A stretch of 64,000 bases of DNA from Dermatemys mawii (Eukaryota > Chordata > Testudines > Dermatemydidae), in contig ML677386.1 of the NCBI GenBank assembly GCA_007922305.1, positions 7,287,802 through 7,351,801 on the forward strand, read 5' to 3'. A program made the translations under genes and the position numbers. Within the stretch, counting starts at the first letter, position 1. Each line of letters begins with the position of its first letter. Below are positions 1 through 11,106 of the stretch, in pieces. The notes beneath the pieces are model-generated. The model was not told where the DNA came from. It worked only from the letters and a program-made list of their open reading frames with translations, and ran no database searches.

Positions 1-1790
1 TGTCAACTGATTACAAAAAAAGTTCAAAACCTTCCACTTTATTCAAAAGATTCCAAAAATACCATACAATGTAAAAAATATATTGCTAATGCATATTATC
101 TGTTTGCATTATAGCAAAGAAATACCACACCTGCCAGGATAAAGCAGCTCAGAAGGAGGGGAGCCTTTCTGGACTCTATGTCCAGCTTAGGAAGAATGGT
201 TGTTTTTGTGGATTTATGCAATATAAACAGATATTTGCAACTCTGTAGGAAAAAGTAATTTTTGCAGCTATTAACCTGGTTACATACTTGCATTATTTTG
301 GAGGCTTTGATTTTGGGTGTTAAACAAAGGTAAACTCTTCACTCTCTCCAGAATGCTCTATTACACAAACACACATTCACACACTTAACTACTTGACTAC
401 ATTACACTCCCATCACACCACCTCTTTTAGACACTCTACGTGATTGGAAGCCAAAGTTGGTTTGTAAAGAGAATGTAGTAAATTTCCAGAGTTGGCCTCA
501 GGTTCCTTCTGCCCCACGCAAAATAGAAAAATCTTTCCTCCTCATAGCGCTAGTGTCTGCCTTCCCCATGTGGCTGAGAAAGACTTGGATGAAAATGAGC
601 TGGAGGAAGCTAAGTCCAGACAAGACAGAGGCAATGATAGCATGCAGAGGGAAAAGCATCTAGATGGTCAGGGTAGTGCCTGTATTCCCCACTATTGTGG
701 GGATTCATCAATCCTTTGCCCAAGAGGTTTGTAATTAAGAGGAGCTTTTAAATATCCATTTTCTGTCTTCCAGGGAGCCCATCATCTCAGACAGATGGAT
801 TTTGGAAGTTGTATCTACAGGTTACTCTATACAGATCAACTTCTTTCTGCTCCCTTACCTCTGCTCTCCTCTTCTTCAGGGACTCCCCTGACAAGAGTCT
901 TATGAGGCAGGAGGTACAATCTCCCTAACGCTGGGGCCGATCAAACCTTCATTGGGAAAGGATTCGCTGTGATTCCTGGTCCCAAAGAAAAATGGGATGG
1001 AGACCAATTCTAGTCAGCACACTCAACATCTTTGTTCACACTCAGTGGTGCAGAATGGTAACCATGATCATTCCTTCTATGGGCCTAAGAGATTGGTTAG
1101 TTCCCTTGACCTCCAGGATGCTTATTTCCATTTAGCCATGTATCCGTCACTGAGACATATCCTATGCTTTGTGTGGGCAGAGACCACTGTTGATAACACA
1201 TCCTACATTTCAGCTTTTTCATCACTCCAGGAGCTGGGGAATATAACATCTGCTATTCTCAAACAAAAGCCATGAAAATCTTAAATCCCAGATATCAAAT
1301 TGGGAAACCATTCATCTTGTCAGAAAATTACCACTTCTTAGCACAAGGACACATGCTATCTGCAATGATGAAGGCCGCAGTGGGGGGAAGGGGAAGATTT
1401 GAAATGGTGAAACAACTGAAATACTTCAGTTACTGACAGCTCTCAATGGTAGAGCTCTGTATTTAAGAGCCTATCATGGCACATACATCACCGTAATCTT
1501 GAAGAGGGTACTCAACCACATTCACAAAACAAGCAACAAATAATGAGCTTTTTCAGAAATACCTGATCACTTGAGTCACACCATCCCCCGACTTTAAGAA
1601 AAACATGGCTGAGCTGCCTGAATAGCCACATCAAGGAGAGAGGAGAGGAGAAAGAAAGAACTTGACTTGCTCACAGCGTGGAGATGAAAAGAAAAATGCT
1701 ACTCTCCAGCCTTCACTGTTTTACATGAGTCAAAAACAAACTAACTATTGATTTGCACACAAACTATTGGGAGAGCAGATGTTTTGGTAC
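1..1790. other. GNPAT intron 8 (part)
   Basis: Apart from the decayed reverse transcriptase at 766-1275 this stretch shows no exon, RNA gene or clear repeat. GNPAT exon 9 was looked for and not found. Confidence 0.6.
766..1275 (+). pseudogene. Decayed reverse transcriptase fragment (DIRS- or gypsy-like)
   Basis: In shifting frames one reads SDRWILEVVSTGYSIQ, then FLVPKKNG, then SSLDLQDAYFHLAMYPSLRH and CFVW. LDLQDAYFH with the following basic-aromatic stretch is the first catalytic-Asp motif of LTR/DIRS-type reverse transcriptases, and VPKKNG is the usual motif upstream of it. At least two frameshifts separate these blocks, and the YxDD region is not seen. The element lies in GNPAT intron 8, opposite in strand to the gene. 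The assignment to DIRS rather than gypsy rests on memory of the RWVLEIIxxGY-type segment and is tentative. Confidence 0.55.
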
Positions 1791-1921
1791 CTTGGGACTA
1801 AGTTATAAGGACACCGATTGATTCTACCAGATGCCAATGATCTGAGCGATACAGGCTGCCCAAAATACACATGTATGCTTCCAAAATTGTCACTGAGGAT
1901 TTTTCTGGCTTTCAGCAATCC
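1791..1921 (-). CDS. GNPAT: GNPAT coding exon 8 (last GNPAT exon in window)
   Basis: Acceptor CACTTCAG is followed by 43 codons plus two bases (residues 301-343 and AG of Arg344). It reads [20 protein letters not shown], then [20 protein letters not shown] and LVPR. The donor is CCAAG/GTACCA, phase 2. The human protein continues after this point with about 330 more residues. I searched both strands of 1-1790 by eye for the next exon and did not find it, so it is probably beyond the window edge. Confidence 0.94.
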
Positions 1922-2012
1922 CTGAAGTGAGGAGAGGGGAAAAAAATGAGTTGATATTACAGGGATATACAAACAGGCAAATACACTATTATTATTAAAT
2001 ATATTTACATAC

Positions 2013-2164
2013 AGATGTAGACTCTTTTGGCTTAGGGACTCCTAAAAGTTCATATGCATAAAGGGATTCTTCTAATATCCTTTCATAGCTGATGCTGATT
2101 GGAACAAGGTAGGTGTCAAAAACCTCTCGTTTTAAAAATGGCTCCATCACAATACTGAGAAGAC
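2013..2164 (-). CDS. GNPAT: GNPAT coding exon 7, acyltransferase motif IV
   Basis: Acceptor TTTACAG is followed by GT completing Gly250 and then 50 codons (residues 251-300) containing [20 protein letters not shown] and [12 protein letters not shown]. The donor is TCT/GTATGT, phase 0. The VPISISY stretch is the fourth acyltransferase block. Alignment to human GNPAT is close and continuous. Confidence 0.95.
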
Positions 2165-2424
2165 CTGTAAATAGGTGGGTGAGGGGGGAAAAACATTTTG
2201 AGTCTTCTGGAAAGGAAATTAAGCTGAATTGCAGTTGAAAGGAGGTATCTAGTTGCGTACCAGTAGACAAAAACTATGTTATAAGAGACACACTGTGATC
2301 ACACTATGCAGATGCAAGTATAAGCCAAAGTTGCTCTCTGTGCTTTAAAACAATACAAATAAAAAGTATAACATTTGATCAAACACCTGTGCTGTATTTA
2401 CACAACAATACTACTGCTTTGCAT

Positions 2425-2615
2425 TCACATAGCATCTTCCATCCAGCAATCTCTCAGCATTTCTACAAATGTAAGTTAAATTTCACAACACTTCAGTGAT
2501 GATAAATAACTCTTGTTACACCAGTTGCAGATGGGAAGCAGGGAGAGGTTAAGTAATTTGCATCAGGCCACAGAGGGAGGCAGTGAGAGAGCCAGGAATC
2601 TTGTACGTTTCTATT
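2425..2615 (+). repeat. MIR-like SINE
   Basis: The order TAGCATCTTCCATC, TTTCACAACACTTCAGTGA, CAGATGGGAAGCAGGGAGAG, GTTAAGTAATTTGCAT, then AGAGAGCCAGGAATC follows the MIR core and 3' part (GAGAGGTTAAGTAACTTGCC and GCAGAGCCGGGATTC). It is an old amniote SINE, located in GNPAT intron 6. Confidence 0.6.
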
Positions 2616-3038
2616 ATATGTATTGCGGTACCATCTAGCAGCCCCAGTCACTGACCAGGAGCCCCTTGTGCTAGGACATATACAACACAACATTAACAAG
2701 TAAGTTGGTCTGGAGGCCTACAGGTCAATTCCACACAGCTGATGAATTTATCCACCCCACAACAGACCTGCTCTACAAAATGAGGCCCTCTGTGCAATGT
2801 GATCTCACACACATCTTATGTGCAATGTTATGCCGTTGGGAGGACACCATATTGCTTCTGTATGTGGCCCGCGGAGGTGCCGCACAACTACACAGGGTCA
2901 CTGAAGACGCTGGAAAACCTCTCTCCTCTCCCACATTCTACTGTTTTGGTTCTCCTCTCCCCATACAGCAACACAATAAGGTACTCTATTGAATTTGGGA
3001 ATTTTCCCTAGAGATTTTAACATTTTCAAGCAACGTAC

Positions 3039-3114
3039 CAAACTTTGGAGTCAAAGTCTTTGCAGTGCGGCTTCTGGTCCCCTCGAGAAAAAATTCAATT
3101 GGGGCATAGCCATT
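3039..3114 (-). CDS. GNPAT: GNPAT coding exon 6, acyltransferase motif III
   Basis: A 76-bp exon of 25 codons plus one base (residues 225-249 and the start of Gly250). It reads [20 protein letters not shown] then LTPKFG. The EGTRSR box is the phosphate/substrate-binding motif III of glycerolipid acyltransferases. The acceptor is a T-rich tract ending TTGAAG and the donor is TTTG/GTACGT. The exon is too short for ordinary open-frame detection but matches human GNPAT throughout. Confidence 0.93.
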
Positions 3115-3371
3115 CTTCAAAACAAAACAAAACAATAAGTTGATTGGGGGAAAAGAAATCAGTATGATAATGTTTCATTTTCTCTCTCCAAATAGTAGAA
3201 AGGCTTATTTTAAGCTGGGAGCCATGCAAGTCTAACATCAGGCATCATTAAACCTACATTCATCCATCACCTCCAATACAGCATATAGTTAAATTAACCA
3301 AAGAAAGTTTTTTGCATTAGTGTATCTTTCAAAGAACGCATCTGTCAGTAAAGTCAACAAATGCACTTTTA

Positions 3372-3554
<183 letters not shown>

Positions 3555-3846
3555 TCACTGATTGATTGTGCCAGCTAATATTAATCAGTTTCCCTAAAGC
3601 TCTGACCTCATCTATTTCCATGAAGGACTAATCCTTTGGGAATTTATTGTAAGTATCTTCTATTAGCTTTCAAGCACCGTACACACATACACAAAAAGAA
3701 ATCTACATACGATGAGTCAAGTTTTTGAATTCTGCATTTGTATGTGTAAAGGGGCACTTACAGTCTCAATGATTTCTTCGGACATTTAGATGACCAGACT
3801 GGAAAATTTGGTCATTATTATATAGACTCAAAGTCCACAGTAGTTT

Positions 3847-4061
3847 CAGGCTTGGTCTACACTACTAACTTAGGTCAGTATAACTACATCGCTCAGGAGT
3901 GTGGATTTTCACAGTTATACTGACCGAACTCCCACACAGCGCTATATTGACAGGAGGGCTCCTCCGGTTGACATAGGCTACTGCCTTTGGGGAGGTAGAG
4001 TACCTATGCTGATAGTGTCTTCAATAAGCACTGCGGTGCTGTAAAATGTAGGCAAGCCCTG
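3847..4061. mobile_element. Short TIR element, GTCTACACT family copy 1
   Basis: A 215-bp element begins CAGGCTTGGTCTACACT and ends in the near complement TGTAGGCAAGCCCTG. Internal TCAGTATAACTACATCGCTC and GTTATACTGACCGAACTCCC recur at 38.6 kb. It has no coding capacity and sits in GNPAT intron 4. Confidence 0.7.
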
Positions 4062-4679
4062 AGTAATCCTGAAAGGGAGCAACATGTCCATCTATATTCT
4101 AACAGATCCACAGCTGATGTAAGTTGGCCCAGTTCTATTCAAGTCAATGAAACCAGGCCCATTTACAATAGTTGATGTCTGGCTCATCAACTTTATGAGG
4201 AAGGGAAAATAGGAACTCAAAAGTACAGCTGTTATGTGTTTCCTGGTCTTGAGAAATCAGGATTACTCCTTTCTGGGTTTTGGCAAGTTATTTAGAACAC
4301 TTGCATTATAACAATGAATTGTTTGGAGAGCCACATAATGCAGGTGAGTTTGAAAAAGTTTGACCTGTTAGATTATTGGATCTTCCTCTGACACACTATA
4401 TTTGGGAACCTTTTAAAGTTGCACAGTAAATGGCAAAGTCAGTAAACACAAAAGTTACAGTTCCAACAGCAATATAAACTTGGTTGCCATGAATATCTTG
4501 TATAACTTTATAGTACAGTACAGAGTAAACCATGATAAAACAAACATCTCACTAGAAAGAGAAATAGAACTTATACAACTCAAAGTTGCCAATTTGTCAA
4601 AAGCAAAATGTTCTGCGAGAATGTGTTGATTTGGACAAGTCTTAACAGAAATCAGAACAGGCTTTCAATTAAATCTTAA

Positions 4680-4990
4680 ATCTGTCCCTGCCAGCTTGCC
4701 TGCCCCCGCCACAAGCAGCCTGTCTGGTGGGCTGCCAGGGAGCCCAAGCTCCCCGATCTCCACAGTTTGTTTGTGGAGCAGAGCCATGGCTCCCAGAACT
4801 TCCAGGCTCCTGCCTCCTCCTCCACAGCTTGACTGCTTCCTAGGGCTTCCCAGACTCACAGCAACCCACCTAGAGCGCTACTCAGGAGTCCCATGGCCAG
4901 GCAGCTTAGCACTTCATTTGCATAAACATTTTCAAGATTTTGGAATTTCATCACAATTAGAGATGCATTTTTCCCCCAAATCTCACTTTT
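4680..4990. repeat. GC-rich moderately repeated segment
   Basis: A GC-rich block (GGGAGCCCAAGCTCCCC, TCTCCACAGTTTG) followed by TTTTCAAGATTTTGGAATTTC looks like an interspersed repeat common in turtle sequence. An open frame of 130 codons here has no recognisable protein. Assignment is from memory and weak. Confidence 0.35.
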
Positions 4991-5525
4991 CTCAGGAGCA
5001 GTCAGCACCTTGCACATGGTGCAAGGCACTTCACAAGATCAGATGCTCACAGGGGCACTTAAAAAAGCGCCTCTCACAGCACATCTAACTTCAAATAGAT
5101 TTATTAAAATGTTCTACTGCACATATGCAGCTGCCAGTATTCAATTATCCCTAATCATCCTCCTCCAAGCCAATTTTTCCCCTCCTTGGTCAAGTAGGTA
5201 CTCTCCAATAAGTAATATTCACATACCATGTTTCAAAATCCAGTCATTTCAATTATGTATGTGTGGGAAAAAACATGGCAACTTTTTAAAGTGACGTAAG
5301 TATTTTCCTCCACTATTACTAGAAGCACAGTTAGCGGGGTTTTGCTCAAACATGCTATAAAAAAACAAGTCTGCCCAAATGAAGCTTTTCAGAATGTTTT
5401 AACCATATAAAAATGGGAGGTTATTACAGAAACTGTTTCAACCTTAATGGTGGTAGCTAGTACCGGGCACCTACTATAATAATAACTCTGCATCTTGAAA
5501 ATAGATTGTTAAAAGAAATACTTGC

Positions 5526-5655
5526 CCATTCCTGCAGCAATGACAGGCAGAGCCAAATCATAGGTGTATAACAAATAAGATAGCATCAGAAAATCTATAT
5601 AGCTTCGGTGACTGGGCAGCAGGACAACTGGATGCTCCTGAATGGCCTGTTGTAA
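5526..5655 (-). CDS. GNPAT: GNPAT coding exon 4, acyltransferase motif I
   Basis: The exon has 43 codons plus one base (residues 139-181 and the first base of Asp182). It reads [20 protein letters not shown] and onward to LPVIAAGM. The HRSYID box supplies the catalytic His (about residue 154) and Asp (159) of the HX4D acyltransferase motif. The acceptor is CTTAG. The exon must end after ATGG to supply the G of the GAT codon completed by exon 5, so the donor is GCAAGT, a GC rather than GT donor. This short exon has no long open reading frame of its own and was found by translating the minus strand. Confidence 0.93.
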
Positions 5656-7215
5656 CTAAGAACAAACACAAACAGTATTTACGGGAACCCCTTTAATGCG
5701 TAAATTCCAACAAAATCTCAGAATAGAATAGAATGGTTTTTGTTTTTAAGATGACATTATATTGAATTTCATTAGAGGGTGGCCCTGGCGTTTATCAGTA
5801 GTCTGTAATTCTTTCAGTTTTTACTGACATACAACTTGGAGCTACAGTAACACTAGCACTGGACTCCATATCAATGTAGAATTTCTCAGAGGAGAACTCC
5901 CCTTTAATCATAAATCCAGCAGAACCCCAGGATAGTGGGAGATGGATCATGGAGGATTTCTGACATTATACATGTGTTCTGATTGCTTCAATGAGTCACT
6001 ACATTTCAGTATCTTATTTTTGGGGCTTACATATAACATATGGAGTAACATGACCTTTACTTTCTATTTCTTCCAACACCTCTCTGCTGGAAGAAAGTGC
6101 TTTAATATATTTTGTACATTTACTGAGTTAGATGTAATTAAAGTAGATTATAGTGAAATTCTTTGAAATACAAATTGATGAGCTAGCTTCTTATTCTCTC
6201 AGGCATACTGTATACTCATCACCATGGTGTAACTCCAACCAGGTTCCCATGTTTCTATTATTCACAAATCCCATTCTTCAGTGCTTATGACCATATCCCA
6301 CTTGATCATGGGTCCAAACTTTACTTCTAGAACTTTTCTTTATTAGCTCCTACTACTAAAAGTAAATTAAAGAAAAAAATGGGCTTATGCCTTTCAGAAA
6401 CAAAACTACTTTCATAAAGTTTCCCCATTCCCCAAACGCCCCAGAGAAATTACCTTTATGCTATTTTATTTTAATTTAATTAGGAATTCAGGCCCTGTTC
6501 AGTAAGACTCTAAACTGGTCAGAGAACTAATAAAATGGTAACATCACAAAAGAGTGAAAACTGAACAAATGAGAGCAGAAAAATATTTAGGCAGACTTTT
6601 CTTAGTTTTGACAACTATATAACTTCAAAGACTAATTAATATTCTGGAGAAAGGAAATCTTCAATAAAGATTATCCCCACCATTTCAATAAATGCACGCA
6701 AAAGCTCTCACACAGCTTCTGAGCCTGCCAACAAGTCCTTGGTGAGGAGATGGGGGACGGAAAGGAAAGACTTAACATTCTTGATATTTCCAAGAGAAAC
6801 AATAAGAAAAAACCCTGTTAGGCCTTTCTTTATACACAATCAGGGGTACAAGCACAATTTAAAAAAGCATTCTTTGTAGGTCATCTTTGGAAGTTATTGT
6901 TTTCTCGGTTTCAAAATTTATCCCAGTCACAAGCCTATCTAATAGCTCTGCACAATGGGATGAAATGCATAAATTATTTAGATCTGCTGATACTTGTGTA
7001 CTGAAATTAGTAGTTTAGATTCTCCTTTGAATTCTTTATTCAAATCTAGGTTTCTCCTTTTTTAATTGTTGAAAAGGATGTTCCTAGTTAATACAGGCCT
7101 TGCAACTTTTATTCTTTAAATCTTCTGGATCTATAAATCTGAGTGAAGATTGAGAGTCTATGCCTGAGTGAGTAGTAAAGCCACCAGTTATGTCAGTCTC
7201 TATACCAATACTTAC
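5656..7215. other. GNPAT intron 3
   Basis: AT-rich intronic DNA. No exon, RNA gene or clear repeat was recognised. Confidence 0.6.
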
Positions 7216-7392
7216 TTTTTGAATTCCTTCTTCATTCACACAAACCCTCTGGAAAAGGCGTTTAAATATTTTACTCAAACTAAAAGCAAAAAATCGAATA
7301 GCTCCTATGTTTAAATTGTGACCCATCTCATCCAGGATTTCAATGGCTTCTTCTTGTATAATATCAGTGGACTCACCCATCTCTTTTGATAG
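7216..7392 (-). CDS. GNPAT: GNPAT coding exon 3
   Basis: This exon has 59 codons (residues 80-138), acceptor ATTTAG and donor AAA/GTAAGT, phase 0. It reads from LSKEMGEST through [10 protein letters not shown] and [12 protein letters not shown] to [10 protein letters not shown], and aligns with human GNPAT along its full length. An ATG at 7380 is internal and is not a start. The exon lies immediately before the first acyltransferase motif. Confidence 0.95.
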
Positions 7393-7878
7393 CTAAATAA
7401 AAAGCAACAATAAGATCAAAAGTCATTTCCCATTTTAAAAAAAAAAAAAAGACTGTTCCACAAACTACACCTATTATTCTGTCAAACTAAGAGAAAGGTA
7501 TTAAAGCCAATGCAATGCAATACATTCTAAATGCTTTAACCATTATTTTAGGGAAATGTGGGTTCTGTTTTATATGACAGTCATAAACCTAATGTTACTG
7601 ATGCTGTTTTATTTCAACAACAATAAAAGTAAAGCGTGAACTCCTCTGAAACACAGTAACTTAAGTGATCATCTTCTGAAACATAAGTTTCATGCAAAAG
7701 CAATATTTTTAATAAGACATTAGCATGCATTGGCATATATGCTTTCTACCAGATTTGTACCTTTTTTAGGAAGCTTACATTTTAAAAGAGGATTTATTAA
7801 ATTGCCTTTCTGACGAATGCATGCTTTGGACTTCTTTCACTGATTAATAAAGTTAATTTTAAAAAGCCAGTATTCTTA

Positions 7879-8554
7879 GGCCATGGTTACACTGGCACTT
7901 TATAGCGCTATAAAGCCCCCACGAGCGCTATAACCTACTCCCCGTCCACACTGGCAAGGCACTAATAGCGCTATAACTGCTGAGTTATAGCACTATTATT
8001 AATCCACCTCCGCATGGGGAATAAGGGCTGTAGCGCAGCTGCTGTAGCGCTACAGCAAGAATGTGGACACCCACTGCGCTAAAAGTAATCTCTGGAGATG
8101 CCTAGAGCCATTTAAGGCAATTGACGTCTCTTCCCTGTGTTTTGAACTCGGCTGGAGGAATGCGGAAGTACCTCTTTAGAGTTTCTTTCTTAACTCGGCA
8201 GATAAGCAATGCAAATGTTTAAGGAGGGAGCCTGTGTGAAAACAAAGCCTTCTGTGAAGGGAGGCTCACTGACAGGCTTTCAGAAAAATGGAAAAACCAC
8301 TGTCTCTCTCCCTCCGCATACACACAACGCGTCCCCCCTCACCCCCCTCGTTTAAAAAGCACGTTGCACCCAGCTGAATGCTGGGATACCTGCCCTAATG
8401 CACTGCTCTTAATGCCGCATTAAGTGCCCCAAATGTGGCCATGCTATACTGCAGGAGCATCTGAGTGTGGACATACAATAGCGCTATACATATTACTGTA
8501 TAAGGGGACCGCTATAACCTATAGCGCTATAATCTTGTAAGTGTAACCATACCC
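7879..8554. mobile_element. Harbinger-like non-autonomous element
   Basis: A 676-bp element begins GGCCATGGTTACAC and ends GTGTAACCATACCC, which are inverted repeats matching at 12 of 14 positions. It is flanked on both sides by TTA (7876-7878 and 8555-8557), the TWA-type 3-bp duplication of PIF/Harbinger transposons. Both halves are rich in TAGCGCTATA palindromes. There is no transposase. It lies in GNPAT intron 2. Confidence 0.75.
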
Positions 8555-9670
8555 TTAGTAGACACATTCGTAGAAAAGTTTTAAAATGCTCTGGGGGTAA
8601 GTTTTTAGAGTTACCCGAGGGAAATCCACTCCATTACTCATGCACTTCTTTGTAATGTATCCTTTTGGCAATGGCTATCTGAAATGCATACAAAGTACCA
8701 TCAGTACAAATGTTGCATACTGATGTTCAGTTTTAATTGTTGCAAATCTTTCATTCTGGAGATTGTTACTAAGGAATTAGAGAGTGGGAATCTCCTTATT
8801 AAATATATTGACTTAAAACACATTTAACCTAAAAGATACTCTTTATGATTAAAAAACTACTAAATAAGGAACATGAATATTATAAAAGCATGGAGGATGC
8901 AGTGAAGATAAGTGAATAAACTATGTCTCAGCTCAGAGAGGTGTACACTATTCACCTAATTAGTTATGTTTTCACTTCTATAACAGTCAATAAATTTCTC
9001 TCCTTCCACCCTCCTCCATCTCAATCAAGGGCCATTTTACTGTCAAATCGATGCATTCAAACTTCTTTCTTTACATAATTTATTTCATCATGAATAGTTT
9101 CAAGTCTAGCAAAGCCTGATTATTTTAGCAACACAGAAGAAACCCTTCTCTAGCCCCAACAAACAAAAATCAATATTGAACAGGAAGTAGATTTTTATTA
9201 TTTATTCAGGGCAGGCACTTTGCTTTCATCCATTCATAAAATGCTTACCAGCACATTTATCTTTTATAAATTAATAATTATTTATTCATGGAGTATACAT
9301 CTCCTACAGTAGCTAATTACTTATGCCATAAAACTGAAAAACAAGAAACCCATATAAACCTCAAAAATCATACAAAAGCTAAATCAAACAAATGCAACTC
9401 AGCTGATACCCTGAAACTTGCTAGACTAGCTCCAGCAAATTGACAAAGGAGAAAATTCCAAAGATGGGGGCGGGTCACTTAAGTGAGTAAGTTTTCCCCA
9501 CTCAGACAGGAGGCTATTGTGTTCTATACCAGCTGTAGCTTGTAGGTATATTCATTCCGAAAACAACCCCAAGTACAGCATCTTGCAATAGTTTGAAGAA
9601 GAAATGTTTGAGACTGGACTGTACCTGGCAAGATCATTAACCTCCAAGGATAAGTCTATATTGCAGTTCT

Positions 9671-9905
9671 GCTCAAGCTAGCATGCTATAATAGTAACAC
9701 GGACGTTGCAGCGTGGGTAGCGGCTCGGGGTAGCCACCAATAACAAGCCCACTGATCCCTGGGTCTGAACTTGGGTGGCTGGTCCAAGCCACCACCTCCA
9801 TATTGCAATTTTTCATTCACTAGTTCAAGCAGAACGAGTGAGAGTCTGTCTCCCTGGGGTGGAGGCTCACTCTCAGCTGAAGTACAGCCATACCAAGCAC
9901 TGAAT
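9671..9905. repeat. Interspersed repeat with GCTAGCATGCT end
   Basis: The segment from CTCAAGCTAGCATGCTATAA through AGCGTGGGTAGCGGCTCGGG to the GGCTGGTCCAAGCC region resembles a short reptilian DNA-transposon repeat. A related copy is at 59.48-59.68 kb. Boundaries are approximate. Confidence 0.45.
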
Positions 9906-9924
9906 TTCATTTGTAATTTTTTTT

Positions 9925-10155
9925 TGCTCAGTTTAGTGAGATCTCTTTATAACTCTTCACAATTAACTCTGAATTTATCTACCTGGCGTAATTTTGTATC
10001 ATCTACAAATTTTGCCATCTCACTGTTTACCCCCTTTTCCAGATTATTTTCTGAAGATGCTAAACAGCACAGATCCCAATATAGATCCTTAGGGGACCCT
10101 GTTATTTCTCTCTCTCCACTGTGAAAAGTGACCATTTATTCCTACCCTTCGTTTG
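9925..10155 (-). mobile_element. CR1 LINE fragment (reverse transcriptase part)
   Basis: The minus strand reads NLEKGVNSEMAKFVDDTKL, equivalent to the INDLEKGVNSEVAKFADDTK region that carries the F/YADD catalytic box of CR1 reverse transcriptase. Here the box is FVDD. Flanking sequence matches the CR1 GDPxGS region with frameshifts. Confidence 0.8.
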
Positions 10156-10914
10156 GTTAGTAGTTATAAAGTGTTAAAAACTGCCATTTCCCCTACTTTG
10201 CCATTTGTCCCCATCGCCATCCCCTCTGTGGGTCCAATACATGATCCAAGTGTCTTACCCCCCTGGGAGCACCAGACAGGGCAAGAATTCCTTTAAGTTC
10301 TCAGGGAGAGGTGGGAGGAAGGCAGCCAAGCCAGGTTCCCACTGACAACCTCCTGGATCCAGCAGCCCACCCCCGTCTGAAATAATTGCCTTCTCTTGCT
10401 GTCAACTAATGCAATGAGTCCTGTAGCTCAAGCAGTAGCAGGCTGTGTTGAAATGCTGAAAGTTTAGGCTTCCAAACCTGATGATGATGATGCATGCTGG
10501 GAAGGAGTTGTTACAGTTGTTTTTACTATTTTTTTCCAATTTGTTTTTGCCATTCTCCTTTCAAGAAAACTAGGAAATTACATTAAAATGTATGCTTATG
10601 TATTTCATAATGTTGCTTTTTCACAAGACCCATAAAAAAGTCTATCCATTCTGCTTAACTGTGCAACATACTGCCATGCCCGCAAAATCAAAACCCTGCT
10701 TGAAGATCATCTACCATATCCCTGCGGGTAAATCAGTGTATTTATTTTGCCTCCTAGCAAAGTGTGGTGTTCAAGTTCTTGATTTACTGGTCTTTCCAAT
10801 AACAAATAAATAATCTGTTTAACAGAGATCAGAAAAAGGATTCTTCCCTTCTCCCACAAAATGTCTATCTGGATTTCACCTACTATGAATTAGAGACTCC
10901 GTGTTCGGTCTCAC

Positions 10915-11106
10915 CTGCTTGATAACATACTGAACTTGCTCAGACTGCAGAACGCTATTTTTAATGGCACTTGGCTTGCAAGCTGAAAGTCCTTTGTAAA
11001 TGACAGGGGTGTAACATTTCATTGCATATCGCAGGTCACTGGAATGCCGTCTCTCCTCCAAGATATCTTCAAACTCATCCCTTTTCTTTGATGTGAGTTC
11101 TTTCTG
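10915..11106 (-). CDS. GNPAT: GNPAT coding exon 2
   Basis: This exon has 64 codons (residues 16-79), with acceptor TTCCCAG and donor CAG/GTGAGA, phase 0 at both ends. It contains [12 protein letters not shown] and YAMKCYTP, which align closely with human GNPAT residues about 33-52. The segment precedes the acyltransferase core and is the conserved N-terminal region of the enzyme. A second AG three bases downstream (NAGNAG-type) could remove one glutamine. The intron upstream is nearly 9 kb and full of repeats. Confidence 0.93.
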
